Assembly (NCBI GenBank): GCA_023231065.1
Contig: JALNWE010000038.1
Span: 1-28,861, forward strand
Length of the DNA stretch: 28,861 bases
Reading direction: 5' to 3'
Source: Bacteroidales bacterium
GTDB taxonomy: Bacteria; Bacteroidota; Bacteroidia; Bacteroidales; FEN-979
The stretch's first letter is position 1; every line of letters begins with the position of its first letter. This document shows positions 1 to 7,760 of this stretch, piece by piece. The notes beneath the pieces are model-generated. The model was not told where the DNA came from and did no database searches. It worked only from the letters and a program-made list of their open reading frames with translations. The translations under genes were made by a program, and so were the position numbers.

Positions 1-1937
1 CCAACCAGGTTCAGGTTATGCCTCCGGTCGTAAGGGGGTACAAAATCCATTTTGCCATCATTACGGTGGATGAACCCGAGTGAATAAGTGGCCCATAAAT
101 GGATCTTTTTCCAGTCAAACTTCAGGGAGAAATCAACCCCTTCAGCATCGCCGGTTTCAAGGACAAAATCTTTTTTATAATAATCCTCAATATTGGCGTT
201 TTCCTCAGTATCATCATACAGTTTGTTCCGGTTCAAACTGGTAAGTTGCGGATAGTACTTGTAGTACCCTTCCACATTAAGGGAAAAATTTTTAAGAAAA
301 TCCCATTCAAATCCCAGAACAACCTGTGAGGACCTTTGCAACCGGTTGGAAACCGATTTCCCCATGAATTCAGTGGGGAGATTCATCGGGCTGGTAATAT
401 AGCCATAGAAAAGGTTGACAACATCCTTGTCATAAGTAGTGCTGATCAGGTTTTGAGAATACAGTCCGGCAGCCATTTTCAGGCGAAAATTCCTTGCGAT
501 GTTATATTTGATGGCTAACCGGGGTTCCAGCGAAACGGTGGAAAGAGAAGCATAGTATTGTAACCTCAGCCCGGGTTCAATGATAAATTTACCAGGGAGC
601 CATTTGTATTGTACAAAAACAGAAACCTCCGTACTGTTCTGTGTGTAATCTATTTTGCGTTTGACCGTGTTGAAAAAATCGAAAACGGTTTTATATCCGG
701 CTAACTCCAACCCGTATTTTAAAGCGTCCCTGCCAAAAAAATAAGTGAAGTTCAAACCTCCGTTAAAACCTGAAATGGAGCTGGAACGGGCTGATTCGTT
801 CTCCTGCTGTAAGACAACCTTATATGTGGAATAGGCAAAATTGCCTTCAATCAGGACCGAACTTTTACCGGGAATAGCCAGAAAGTTCATTCCGCCGCCG
901 TAAGAGGTCCAGTTATAGTCCTGCAATATTTTATATTTTACATCATCGGCAAACCTGAACCCGAAAAAATTTACTTTACTGCCATTGGGAGCGTTAACTG
1001 ATATTTTTCCATAAATATCGAGATAATCGTATGGCAACCCGTTTTCATCAATGTATTTGTAAAAGATCTTACTGGACTCGGCCAGATAGGAATTTTTCAC
1101 GGATAAAATGAAGGAAGCGCTGGCATCATCTTCGTTTTTTTGACGGTAGATCGGCCCCTCCAGGAGGACTTTGGCCCCGAATGTACTGGCATCGACTTTA
1201 CCGGAGACCCGATTTTTATTGCCATCACGGGTAGTTACATCCATAACTGAAGAGATGCGGCCCCCATACTCGGCTCCAAAACCACCGGTATAAACTTCAA
1301 CATTTTTAAGCATATCGACATCAAAGACCGAAAATAGTCCGATGGAATGAAAAGGGTTATAAACGATCATACCATCGTATAAAACCTTATTCTGTATGGG
1401 AGGGCCGCCCCGGATATATAGTTGTCCTCCCTGATCCCCGCTGAAAACAACACCTGGAAGTATCTGAAGGTATTGGGCAAGGTCAGGTTGCCCTCCGATG
1501 GTTGGAATTGACTGGATCTCTTTCGGGGTGATCTTGATGATGCTTGTTTGAGTTTCTCTCACTTTATCCTGACGGCTGGCTGAAACATTGATCTCAGCAA
1601 GGTTCACCGAAGATTTTGTGAGATATAATTTTTTAGAGATAAGTTCATCGGCTTGAATGGACACTGGCATTTTCAGGGTATCAAATCCAACATAAGTTAC
1701 CATCAGCGTATAATTTCCGGGAGGGATCCGGGTGATGGCAAAATACCCGTTGGCATCGGTAGGGGCGCCGATGGAGGTTTTATAGAAATAAACATTGGTG
1801 AATAAAACCGGCTCACCCGTCTCCTGTTCATATACAAAACCGCGCAGGGTACCGAATTGGGCATAAGTGTGATGCGAGGAAAAAATTGCTAGCAGGAAAA
1901 GTAAGAAAAGTATAAAAAGACATTTTCTAATTGTCAT
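1..1937 (-). CDS. TonB-dependent receptor, C-terminus cut by window edge
   Basis: Read by hand on the minus strand from ATG 1937, the frame stays open for 645 codons to the left edge, so the C-terminal barrel end is missing. It starts with a signal peptide (MTIRKC, a Leu/Phe-rich core, then TYAQ at about residues 24-27). A CarboxypepD-reg-like beta-sandwich follows (GTLRGFVYEQETGEPV at about 29-44), then a TonB plug with IPTIGGQPDLAQYLQILPGV, YIRGG and VLYDGMIVYNPFHS. The remainder is alternating aromatic barrel strands. Family knowledge: such receptors import a bound ligand across the outer membrane using TonB energy. No SusD partner lies next to it, so it is probably a stand-alone receptor of unknown substrate. 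It is divergent from iorA. A nearby downstream ATG (1923) would remove part of the signal peptide, so 1937 is preferred. Confidence 0.9.
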   Translation of the reverse strand, partial: MTIRKCLFILFLLFLLAIFSSHHTYAQFGTLRGFVYEQETGEPVLFTNVYFYKTSIGAPTDANGYFAITRIPPGNYTLMVTYVGFDTLKMPVSIQADELISKKLYLTKSSVNLAEINVSASRQDKVRETQTSIIKITPKEIQSIPTIGGQPDLAQYLQILPGVVFSGDQGGQLYIRGGPPIQNKVLYDGMIVYNPFHSIGLFSVFDVDMLKNVEVYTGGFGAEYGGRISSVMDVTTRDGNKNRVSGKVDASTFGAKVLLEGPIYRQKNEDDASASFILSVKNSYLAESSKIFYKYIDENGLPYDYLDIYGKISVNAPNGSKVNFFGFRFADDVKYKILQDYNWTSYGGGMNFLAIPGKSSVLIEGNFAYSTYKVVLQQENESARSSSISGFNGGLNFTYFFGRDALKYGLELAGYKTVFDFFNTVKRKIDYTQNSTEVSVFVQYKWLPGKFIIEPGLRLQYYASLSTVSLEPRLAIKYNIARNFRLKMAAGLYSQNLISTTYDKDVVNLFYGYITSPMNLPTEFMGKSVSNRLQRSSQVVLGFEWDFLKNFSLNVEGYYKYYPQLTSLNRNKLYDDTEENANIEDYYKKDFVLETGDAEGVDFSLKFDWKKIHLWATYSLGFIHRNDGKMDFVPPYDRRHNLNLV

Positions 1938-1968
1938 CGATCAGGGATTAGAATAATTTTTCTTCCTA

Positions 1969-1976
1969 CAAAAATA
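1969..1976 (-). promoter_or_regulatory. Bacteroidota -7 box for the TonB-dependent receptor
   Basis: The minus strand reads TATTTTTG, a full match to the Bacteroidota -7 consensus TAnnTTTG, 31 bases before the receptor start codon. No convincing TTTG -33 element was found 19-21 bases further upstream, so this rests on the -7 box and its position in a divergent intergenic region. Confidence 0.35.
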
Positions 1977-2044
1977 TATATAATATGTATAGTAAAAAAG
2001 ATTTTTCGCGGTCAATGACGGATTTCGTATTTGTAAATTATTCT

Positions 2045-2052
2045 TAATTTTG
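2045..2052 (+). promoter_or_regulatory. Bacteroidota -7 box for iorA
   Basis: TAATTTTG matches TAnnTTTG and lies 28 bases before the iorA ATG, giving a short leader. The nearest TTTG upstream (2030-2033) is too close to be a standard -33 element, so the call is moderate to weak. Confidence 0.35.
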
Positions 2053-2080
2053 TCAATAATCCACCTTATTAAACCACGTT

Positions 2081-3685
2081 ATGCAGAAACTATTATTGTT
2101 GGGGGATGAGGCTATTGCCCAGGGCGCTCTAGATGCCGGATTGTCTGGCATTTATGCTTATCCGGGAACCCCTTCTACGGAGATTACGGAATTTGTCCAG
2201 AACTCGAAATATGCACAGGAACACCATATTCATTCCACCTGGTCGGCAAATGAGAAAACAGCCATGGAAGCAGCGCTGGGGATGTCTTATACCGGTAAAA
2301 GGGCGATGGTATGCATGAAACATGTTGGATTAAACGTAGCAGCAGATTCTTTTATCAATTCGGCCATTACCGGAGCAAACGGAGGACTGATAGTGGTTGC
2401 AGCCGATGATCCTTCAATGCACTCTTCGCAGAACGAACAGGATTCGAGGGTATATGGCAAATTTGCATTGGTGCCTATTCTTGAACCTGCCAACCAGCAG
2501 GAAGCGTATGACATGGTCCGATATGGTTTTGATTTTTCAGAAAAATACCATATTCCCCTCTTATTACGGATCACTACGCGGATGGCACATTCCCGTTCCG
2601 GGGTTGAGATCAGGCCTCCGCGTGTACAAAATGAAATCCATGTACCCGAAGATTTGAGACAATACGTGTTGTTACCGGCAATTGCCAAGAAGAAGTACAA
2701 AAACCTCTTGAAAGATCATTCATCATTCGCCGAAGAATCGGATCAATCCCCTTTCAACTTCTATATCAATGGGGCTGATAAATCGAGGGGTATTGTCGCC
2801 TGCGGATTAACTTACAATTATCTCCTCGAAAATTATCCCGATCGCCATGTTCCCCATCCGATAGTCAAGATCGGGCAATATCCATTACCCAGGAAAATGA
2901 TTGAAAAATTGGCCGATGAATGTTCTGAAATATTGGTGATTGAAGATGGTTACCCTGTTATTGAGGAGTTACTGAAAGGATATTTGGGACGTGGATTAAA
3001 GATCAGGGGCCGTCTTGACGGGATATTGCCCAGGGATGGCGAACTGAATCCGAATCTGGTGGCAGTTGCCTTGGGAAAACCTGATACGACAGGTATCCCG
3101 GCGCCGGATCTGATGGTCGGCCGGCCTCCTTCCTTATGCAATGGATGTCCACACATTGATTCTTATTTAGGGATCACTGAAGCGTTGAATGGATTTTCGA
3201 AAGGACGTGTTTTTGCTGACATTGGATGTTATACCCTGGGTGCGCTTAAACCGTATGAGGCGATCAATTCCTGTGTTGATATGGGGGCTTCCATCACGAT
3301 GGCCAAAGGAGCTGCAGATGCTGGGTTAGTCCCTGCAGTGGCAGTGATTGGCGATTCCACCTTTACCCATTCCGGTATTACCGGGTTGCTCGATGCAGTC
3401 AATGATAAATCCCCCATCACCGTATTGATCCTGGATAACGAAATAACAGCCATGACCGGAGGACAGACTTCGCCGGGGACCGGAAAGCTGGAAGATATCT
3501 GCAAAGGTATAGGGGTGGAAGAAGCACATATCAGGATTCTCAAACCACTGAAAAAATATCACGGGGAGAATGTCAGGATCATGAAGGAAGAATTAGACTA
3601 TCATGGCGTTTCGGTCATCATCCCGCGCAGGGAATGCGTTGTTGCTTTAGACAAAAGGATGCGCGAAAAATTCAAGAACAAGTAA
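2081..3685 (+). CDS. iorA: Indolepyruvate oxidoreductase subunit alpha (IorA), short form
   Basis: This is the TPP-dependent large subunit that oxidatively decarboxylates arylpyruvates or other 2-oxoacids to acyl-CoA. Visible features are the pyrimidine-binding N-terminal domain (YPGTPSTEI at 27-35, NEKTAMEAA at 57-65, then the KHVGLNVAADS stretch) and the pyrophosphate-binding C-terminal domain (CNGCPH with C353 and C356, ADIGCYTLG with C383, GDSTFTHSG and LDNEITAMTGGQTSPGTG). The protein stops at 534 residues just after VIIPRREC. The archaeal type is roughly 100 residues longer and carries a C-terminal two-[4Fe-4S] ferredoxin domain with CxxCxxC motifs, which is absent here. I recall similarly short forms in other Bacteroidales, so this is probably a lineage form, not a broken gene. 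iorB begins 11 bases downstream, so the two are co-transcribed. Confidence 0.92.
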   Translation: MQKLLLLGDEAIAQGALDAGLSGIYAYPGTPSTEITEFVQNSKYAQEHHIHSTWSANEKTAMEAALGMSYTGKRAMVCMKHVGLNVAADSFINSAITGANGGLIVVAADDPSMHSSQNEQDSRVYGKFALVPILEPANQQEAYDMVRYGFDFSEKYHIPLLLRITTRMAHSRSGVEIRPPRVQNEIHVPEDLRQYVLLPAIAKKKYKNLLKDHSSFAEESDQSPFNFYINGADKSRGIVACGLTYNYLLENYPDRHVPHPIVKIGQYPLPRKMIEKLADECSEILVIEDGYPVIEELLKGYLGRGLKIRGRLDGILPRDGELNPNLVAVALGKPDTTGIPAPDLMVGRPPSLCNGCPHIDSYLGITEALNGFSKGRVFADIGCYTLGALKPYEAINSCVDMGASITMAKGAADAGLVPAVAVIGDSTFTHSGITGLLDAVNDKSPITVLILDNEITAMTGGQTSPGTGKLEDICKGIGVEEAHIRILKPLKKYHGENVRIMKEELDYHGVSVIIPRRECVVALDKRMREKFKNK

Positions 3686-3696
3686 ATCAGATAAGA

Positions 3697-4278
3697 ATGA
3701 AAAAAGATATCATTTTAGCTGGTGTTGGTGGCCAGGGAATCATCTCGATCGCTGCTATTATTGGCTATGCCGCACTGGAACAAGGCATGTACCTGAAACA
3801 ATCGGAGATTCATGGAATGAGTCAGCGGGGCGGTGATGTAATGTCGAACCTTCGCATTTCACATGATGAAATTGCATCCGATCTCATTCCCTTCGGACAG
3901 GCCGATATGATCATTTCCATTGAACCATTGGAATCGCTTCGTTATCTTCCCTATTTATCGCCTACAGGTTGGGTGATTACCAACACACAGCCTTTTAACA
4001 ATATTCCAAACTATCCCGATATGGACCTGATCAAGGCTGAAATCGGGAAAGTTCCGCATCATGTTGCCCTGGATGCAGATGCAGCAGCCAAGGAAGCTGG
4101 TTCCCCTAAAGTAGCCAATATCGTTATCCTGGGCGCTGCTTCTCCATTTCTTGGAATGGCTTATGAAAAACTGGAAGATGCCATTCGCTTTACTTTTGGG
4201 AAAAAAGGCGAATCTGTCGTTGCCCTCAACCTAAAAGCATTACAAGCCGGACGTAATTTTGCTGCACAGTATATATGA
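3697..4278 (+). CDS. iorB: Indolepyruvate oxidoreductase subunit beta (IorB)
   Basis: This is the gamma-type partner subunit of 2-oxoacid oxidoreductases. The start at ATG 3697 gives MKKDIILAGVGGQGI. An upstream in-frame extension to 3634 would overlap iorA and adds 21 residues that do not look like the family, so it was rejected. The GVGGQG motif is at residues 9-14 and the conserved SEIHGMSQRGGDVMSNLRIS stretch follows. At 193 residues it has the usual length. It follows iorA by 11 bases and forms the heterodimeric enzyme with it. No frameshift was seen. The next gene, spt, starts 48 bases downstream behind its own candidate -7 box. Confidence 0.92.
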   Translation: MKKDIILAGVGGQGIISIAAIIGYAALEQGMYLKQSEIHGMSQRGGDVMSNLRISHDEIASDLIPFGQADMIISIEPLESLRYLPYLSPTGWVITNTQPFNNIPNYPDMDLIKAEIGKVPHHVALDADAAAKEAGSPKVANIVILGAASPFLGMAYEKLEDAIRFTFGKKGESVVALNLKALQAGRNFAAQYI

Positions 4279-4288
4279 TTTTTCTTTA

Positions 4289-4296
4289 TACCTTTG
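4289..4296 (+). promoter_or_regulatory. Candidate -7 box for the spt unit
   Basis: TACCTTTG fits TAnnTTTG exactly, 30 bases before the spt start codon and 10 bases after the iorB stop. The spt unit may therefore be transcribed separately from, or in addition to, iorAB. No well-spaced -33 TTTG was found. Confidence 0.38.
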
Positions 4297-4326
4297 CTCG
4301 CTTATTTTTTCTGATAAATAGATACA

Positions 4327-5514
4327 ATGAGGTTTCTTCAACGTAAATTAGCTCATTACACTGAGCCACAGCGGATTGAGAAGATGGGTCTTTACCCGTT
4401 TTTCCGAATGATCGAATCAGACCAGGACACCGTGGTTACGATAAATGGAAAAAAGGTGCTGATGTTCGGTTCGAACAGTTATCTGGGCTTGACCAATCAT
4501 CCTAAGATAAAGGAAGCCGCGATAGAAGCTACCAGGAAATATGGAACAGGCTGCGCGGGATCCCGCTTTTTGAATGGCACCCTTGACATTCATGTGGAAC
4601 TGGAAAAGAAACTGGCTTCCTTTGTGGGGAAGCAGGCGGCTTTGGTTTATAGTACAGGATTCCAGGTTAACCTGGGAGTAATTCCTACTGTGACCAGCCG
4701 TAACGATTATATCCTGATCGACGAACTTGACCATGCTTCTATCATTGAAGCAACAAGGTTATCTTTTGCCAAGGTTTTAAAATTCCGTCATAATGATATG
4801 CAATCGCTTGAACGTCAGTTAAAAAGGTGTGAACAAAGCAAAGTAAAACTGATCGTCGTCGATGGAATTTTCAGTATGGATGGCGACATCGCCAATTTAC
4901 CTGAAATTGTTCTCCTGGCCGAAAAATATGAAGCTACGGTCATGATCGATGATGCCCATGCCATCGGGGTAATTGGTAAAAACGGATCGGGGACAGCCAG
5001 CCATTTTGGTCTGACAAAGAAGGTTGATCTCATCATGGGGACTTTTTCGAAATCATTGGCTGCGCTGGGCGGTTTTATTGCCAGTGATTTTGAAACCATT
5101 TCTTATATCAAACATAATTCCCGCACCTTGATATTCAGCGCCTCCGCGACACCAGCAGCAGCAGCCTCGGTCCTGGCCGCGCTGGAAATTATCAAGAATG
5201 AACCTGAACGGATACAGCATCTTTGGGAAGTTACCAATTATGCCATCGAGAATTTCCGGAATCTTGGTTTCGATATCGGGAACACGGTTACTCCCATTAT
5301 TCCTCTCTATATCAGGGATAATATCAAAACTCTCACCATTACCAAAATGCTCCTGGATGAAGGAGTTTTTGTAAATCCTGTTGTTGCTCCTGCAGTTAGC
5401 AAGGATAATACACTGATCCGCTTTTCCCTTATGGCTACCCATACGAAAGAACAGGTTGATGTTGCACTTGAGAAATTTGAAAAGCTTGGGAAAAAGCTTC
5501 ATATACTCTCATAA
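4327..5514 (+). CDS. spt: Serine palmitoyltransferase (alpha-oxoamine synthase family)
   Basis: This PLP-dependent Claisen condensation enzyme would join L-serine to an acyl thioester to give 3-ketosphinganine, the first committed step of sphingolipid synthesis. Visible motifs are FGSNSYLGL, YGTGCAGSRFLNGT, the PLP-stacking His in ELDHASI (H136), VDGIFSMDGDIANLPEI, DDAHAIGVIG (D209, H211), and the Schiff-base lysine in GTFSKSLAALGG (K242). Length is 395 residues, typical of soluble bacterial SPT. The family also contains BioF and Kbl. The N-terminal region, the NGTLD-(L/I)-HVELE stretch and the close match to my memory of Bacteroides SPT favour SPT. So does the context: a GNAT acyltransferase and an NAD-dependent reductase follow directly, the other two enzymes of bacterial ceramide synthesis. 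No biotin or threonine genes are nearby. Confidence 0.85.
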   Translation: MRFLQRKLAHYTEPQRIEKMGLYPFFRMIESDQDTVVTINGKKVLMFGSNSYLGLTNHPKIKEAAIEATRKYGTGCAGSRFLNGTLDIHVELEKKLASFVGKQAALVYSTGFQVNLGVIPTVTSRNDYILIDELDHASIIEATRLSFAKVLKFRHNDMQSLERQLKRCEQSKVKLIVVDGIFSMDGDIANLPEIVLLAEKYEATVMIDDAHAIGVIGKNGSGTASHFGLTKKVDLIMGTFSKSLAALGGFIASDFETISYIKHNSRTLIFSASATPAAAASVLAALEIIKNEPERIQHLWEVTNYAIENFRNLGFDIGNTVTPIIPLYIRDNIKTLTITKMLLDEGVFVNPVVAPAVSKDNTLIRFSLMATHTKEQVDVALEKFEKLGKKLHILS

Positions 5515-5521
5515 AATAAGA

Positions 5522-6658
5522 ATGAAAAATTCAGGTGCCATTGAACTTAAAAAAGTCTGTACCAAAAAGGATCTGAAACGATTCATCAATTTTCAATTTC
5601 AGCTTTACAAAGGAAACCAGTATTGGTGTCCGCCCATGAGGTTGGACGAGGCAAATACACTGAGCAGGGATAAAAACCCTGCTTTTGATTTTTGTGACGC
5701 GGAATATTGGATCGCTTACCGCGGTAAGGAAATGGTTGGCAGGATTGCCGGAATTATCAATCACAATGCCAATCATCGTTGGAATGAAAAACTGGTCCGG
5801 TTCGGCTGGATTGACTTTATTGACGACATTGAGGTTTCCCGCGCACTGATAGGACAAGTGATAACCTGGGGGAGAGAAAAGGGAATGGTTGGCATCCAGG
5901 GCCCTTTGGGATTTTCCGATATGGACAACGAAGGTATGCTCATCAAGGGGTTTGAAGAACAAGCCACCATGGCATCTATTTATAATTATTCCTATTATGT
6001 AACCCACATGGAGCAGTTGGGATTTAAAAAAGCTGCCGATTGGGTACAATATGAATTTGAGATTCCTCCTGCCATTCCTGAAAAAGTTGATCGTTTGTCA
6101 CAACTGATTCAGGAAAAATACAAACTCAGGCTGATTAAAGCCAAAAAAGCAAAGGATCTGGTGGCTTATGCCCCGGAAATGTTTCGCACCCTAAATGCTG
6201 CATTTGATGAGCTTTATGGATATACCGCACTTTCACAGAAGCAGGTAGATGCTTATGTAAAGTCTTACTTTGGATTTATCCGTCCGGAATTTGTCTCTTT
6301 TGTAATTAATCAAAAGGACGAAGTAATCGGTTTCGGTGTTTCTATGCCTTCCCTTACCAAAGCCCTTCGAAGGTGTAATGGAAAACTTTTCCCGTTCGGA
6401 TTTTTGTACATATTACGGGCGATAAAAAAGAATGACGCCATCGATATGTACCTGAATGGCGTTCGCCCAGATTATCAGGGAAAAGGTGTTAATTCGCTGT
6501 ATTATAATGAAATGCACAGGGCTTATATTCGGGCCGGAATTAAAAAAGCGATTACCAACCCGCAGTTAGAAAATAATGCCAAAGCATTGACGATCTGGAA
6601 GAATTTCAATGGCCGGCAACATTTGACGCGGAGGTGTTGGATTAAACATTTTAGTTAG
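5522..6658 (+). CDS. GNAT-fold acyltransferase, candidate bacterial ceramide synthase
   Basis: This 378-residue protein belongs to the GNAT-like family often labelled 'N-acetyltransferase / GTP cyclohydrolase'. The start at ATG 5522 is chosen because an in-frame extension to 5456 would overlap the end of spt by 59 bases and adds no family sequence. Visible segments are FINFQFQLYKGNQYWCPPM, the GRIAGIINHNAN strand, GPLGFSDMDNEGML, the MYLNGVRPDYQGKGVNSL acyl-CoA-binding-like turn, and a C-terminal NPQLENNAKALTIWK stretch. In Caulobacter a GNAT enzyme (bCerS) acylates the sphingoid backbone. The position between spt and a CerR-like gene, with gaps of 7 and 22 bases, argues that this is the corresponding N-acyltransferase. 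The biochemical role is inferred from context and family. A second family member lies at 25365-26567. Confidence 0.6.
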   Translation: MKNSGAIELKKVCTKKDLKRFINFQFQLYKGNQYWCPPMRLDEANTLSRDKNPAFDFCDAEYWIAYRGKEMVGRIAGIINHNANHRWNEKLVRFGWIDFIDDIEVSRALIGQVITWGREKGMVGIQGPLGFSDMDNEGMLIKGFEEQATMASIYNYSYYVTHMEQLGFKKAADWVQYEFEIPPAIPEKVDRLSQLIQEKYKLRLIKAKKAKDLVAYAPEMFRTLNAAFDELYGYTALSQKQVDAYVKSYFGFIRPEFVSFVINQKDEVIGFGVSMPSLTKALRRCNGKLFPFGFLYILRAIKKNDAIDMYLNGVRPDYQGKGVNSLYYNEMHRAYIRAGIKKAITNPQLENNAKALTIWKNFNGRQHLTRRCWIKHFS

Positions 6659-6680
6659 CAGACTATTACCTTTTTCATAT

Positions 6681-7685
6681 ATGAAAAACGTTTTGATAAC
6701 AGGCGCCAGTGGATTCATTGGCAGTTTTTTGGTTGAGGAAGGGTTAAATCGAGGTTTTACTGTTTATGCAGGAATCCGGAAATCAAGTTCCCGCAAGTAT
6801 TTACAGGATTCGCGGATCAATTTTATTGAGTTTGATTTTTCTACTCGTGAAGCGGTTATTCAAACGCTTGAAATTTGCAAAAAATCGGGCATCCGGTTCC
6901 AGTATATCATCCATAATGCTGGTTTGACAAAGACAAAAAAGAAAGACGATTTTTATAATGTCAATACCCGGAACACGATCAATTTTATTGAAGCATTAAG
7001 GGAAACCGGGATGGTCCCTGAAAAATTTATTTATGCCAGTAGCCTGGCAGCCTTTGGGCCGGGGGATCCATCCACGGGCGTCCCGGTCATGCTTTCCGAT
7101 AAACCCAAACCCATTGAACTATACGGCAAGAGCAAATTGGCCACAGAGAATTTTATTACACCGCTTCAGGACTTTCCCTGGCTGATTTTCCGGCCTACTG
7201 GCGTTTATGGCCCCAAAGAGCGTGACTATTTTGTTTTCTTCCAGACCATTAATCGCGGACTGGAACCGTATATTGGTTTTAAGGAACAGATCCTTACTTT
7301 TATTTATGTACGGGACTATATCAGGTTACTTTTTGATGCACTCGTTTCAAAGCATGTTCATAAATCTTATTTTGTTACGGATGGAAAAGAATATACTTCC
7401 AAAGAATTTGCTACAATTACCAAACGTGTTCTTGGGAAAAAAACAATTCGGATTACCGTTCCGTTATTCATTGTAAAAACCATTGCAACCGTTGGAGAAA
7501 ATGTTACGGGGTTATGGGGTCAGATTCCCACGCTAAATACCGATAAATTTAATGTTTTGAGCAGTACAAACTGGCGATGTGAAATTGAACCGCTGCAGCG
7601 CGATTTTAACTTTGTTGCAAAATATGACCTTAATAAGGGAGTTGAAGAAACCATTGCCTGGTATAAAAACGAACATTGGCTGTAA
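6681..7685 (+). CDS. NAD-dependent epimerase/dehydratase, candidate ceramide reductase (CerR-like)
   Basis: This is an extended short-chain dehydrogenase/reductase of 334 residues. The nucleotide-binding GASGFIG is at 8-14, the ISFxxNAG-like strand appears as YIIHNAGLT, the catalytic serine is in YASSLAAFG, and the Tyr-x-x-x-Lys pair is YGKSK (Y148, K152). In Caulobacter a protein of this family (CerR) reduces the 3-keto group of the ceramide intermediate, and its gene sits with spt. Here it is the last gene of the spt unit, 22 bases after the acyltransferase, and is followed at once by a strong terminator. A sugar-nucleotide epimerase role cannot be excluded from motifs alone, but no sugar-nucleotide genes are adjacent. 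Confidence 0.72.
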   Translation: MKNVLITGASGFIGSFLVEEGLNRGFTVYAGIRKSSSRKYLQDSRINFIEFDFSTREAVIQTLEICKKSGIRFQYIIHNAGLTKTKKKDDFYNVNTRNTINFIEALRETGMVPEKFIYASSLAAFGPGDPSTGVPVMLSDKPKPIELYGKSKLATENFITPLQDFPWLIFRPTGVYGPKERDYFVFFQTINRGLEPYIGFKEQILTFIYVRDYIRLLFDALVSKHVHKSYFVTDGKEYTSKEFATITKRVLGKKTIRITVPLFIVKTIATVGENVTGLWGQIPTLNTDKFNVLSSTNWRCEIEPLQRDFNFVAKYDLNKGVEETIAWYKNEHWL

Positions 7686-7704
7686 GTTTTTAAGCTTCCT
7701 GGAT

Positions 7705-7747
7705 AAAAAAAGAAGGCTGCTAATAACAAGAGCAGCCTTCTTTTTTT
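7705..7747. terminator. Perfect bidirectional rho-independent terminator
   Basis: An 11-bp perfect inverted repeat (AGAAGGCTGCT at 7711-7721 and AGCAGCCTTCT at 7731-7741) encloses a 9-base loop. It is flanked by A6 on the left and T6 on the right, so it forms a terminator hairpin in both directions. It sits between the stops of the convergent epimerase (7685) and SusD-like (7761) genes and serves both. Confidence 0.92.
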
Positions 7748-7760
7748 GTAAGTGGATCAT

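Noticed and set aside
99..518. Short plus-strand ORFs in the left edge region
   Set aside because: They are shadows of the minus-strand TonB-dependent receptor, whose frame is open from 1937 to the edge with family motifs throughout.
3634..3696. In-frame upstream extension of iorB
   Set aside because: It overlaps the end of iorA and adds residues unlike the family; ATG 3697 gives the canonical N-terminus before GVGGQG.
5456..5521. In-frame upstream extension of the GNAT gene
   Set aside because: It lies almost entirely in the spt coding end in another frame; ATG 5522 begins family-like sequence.
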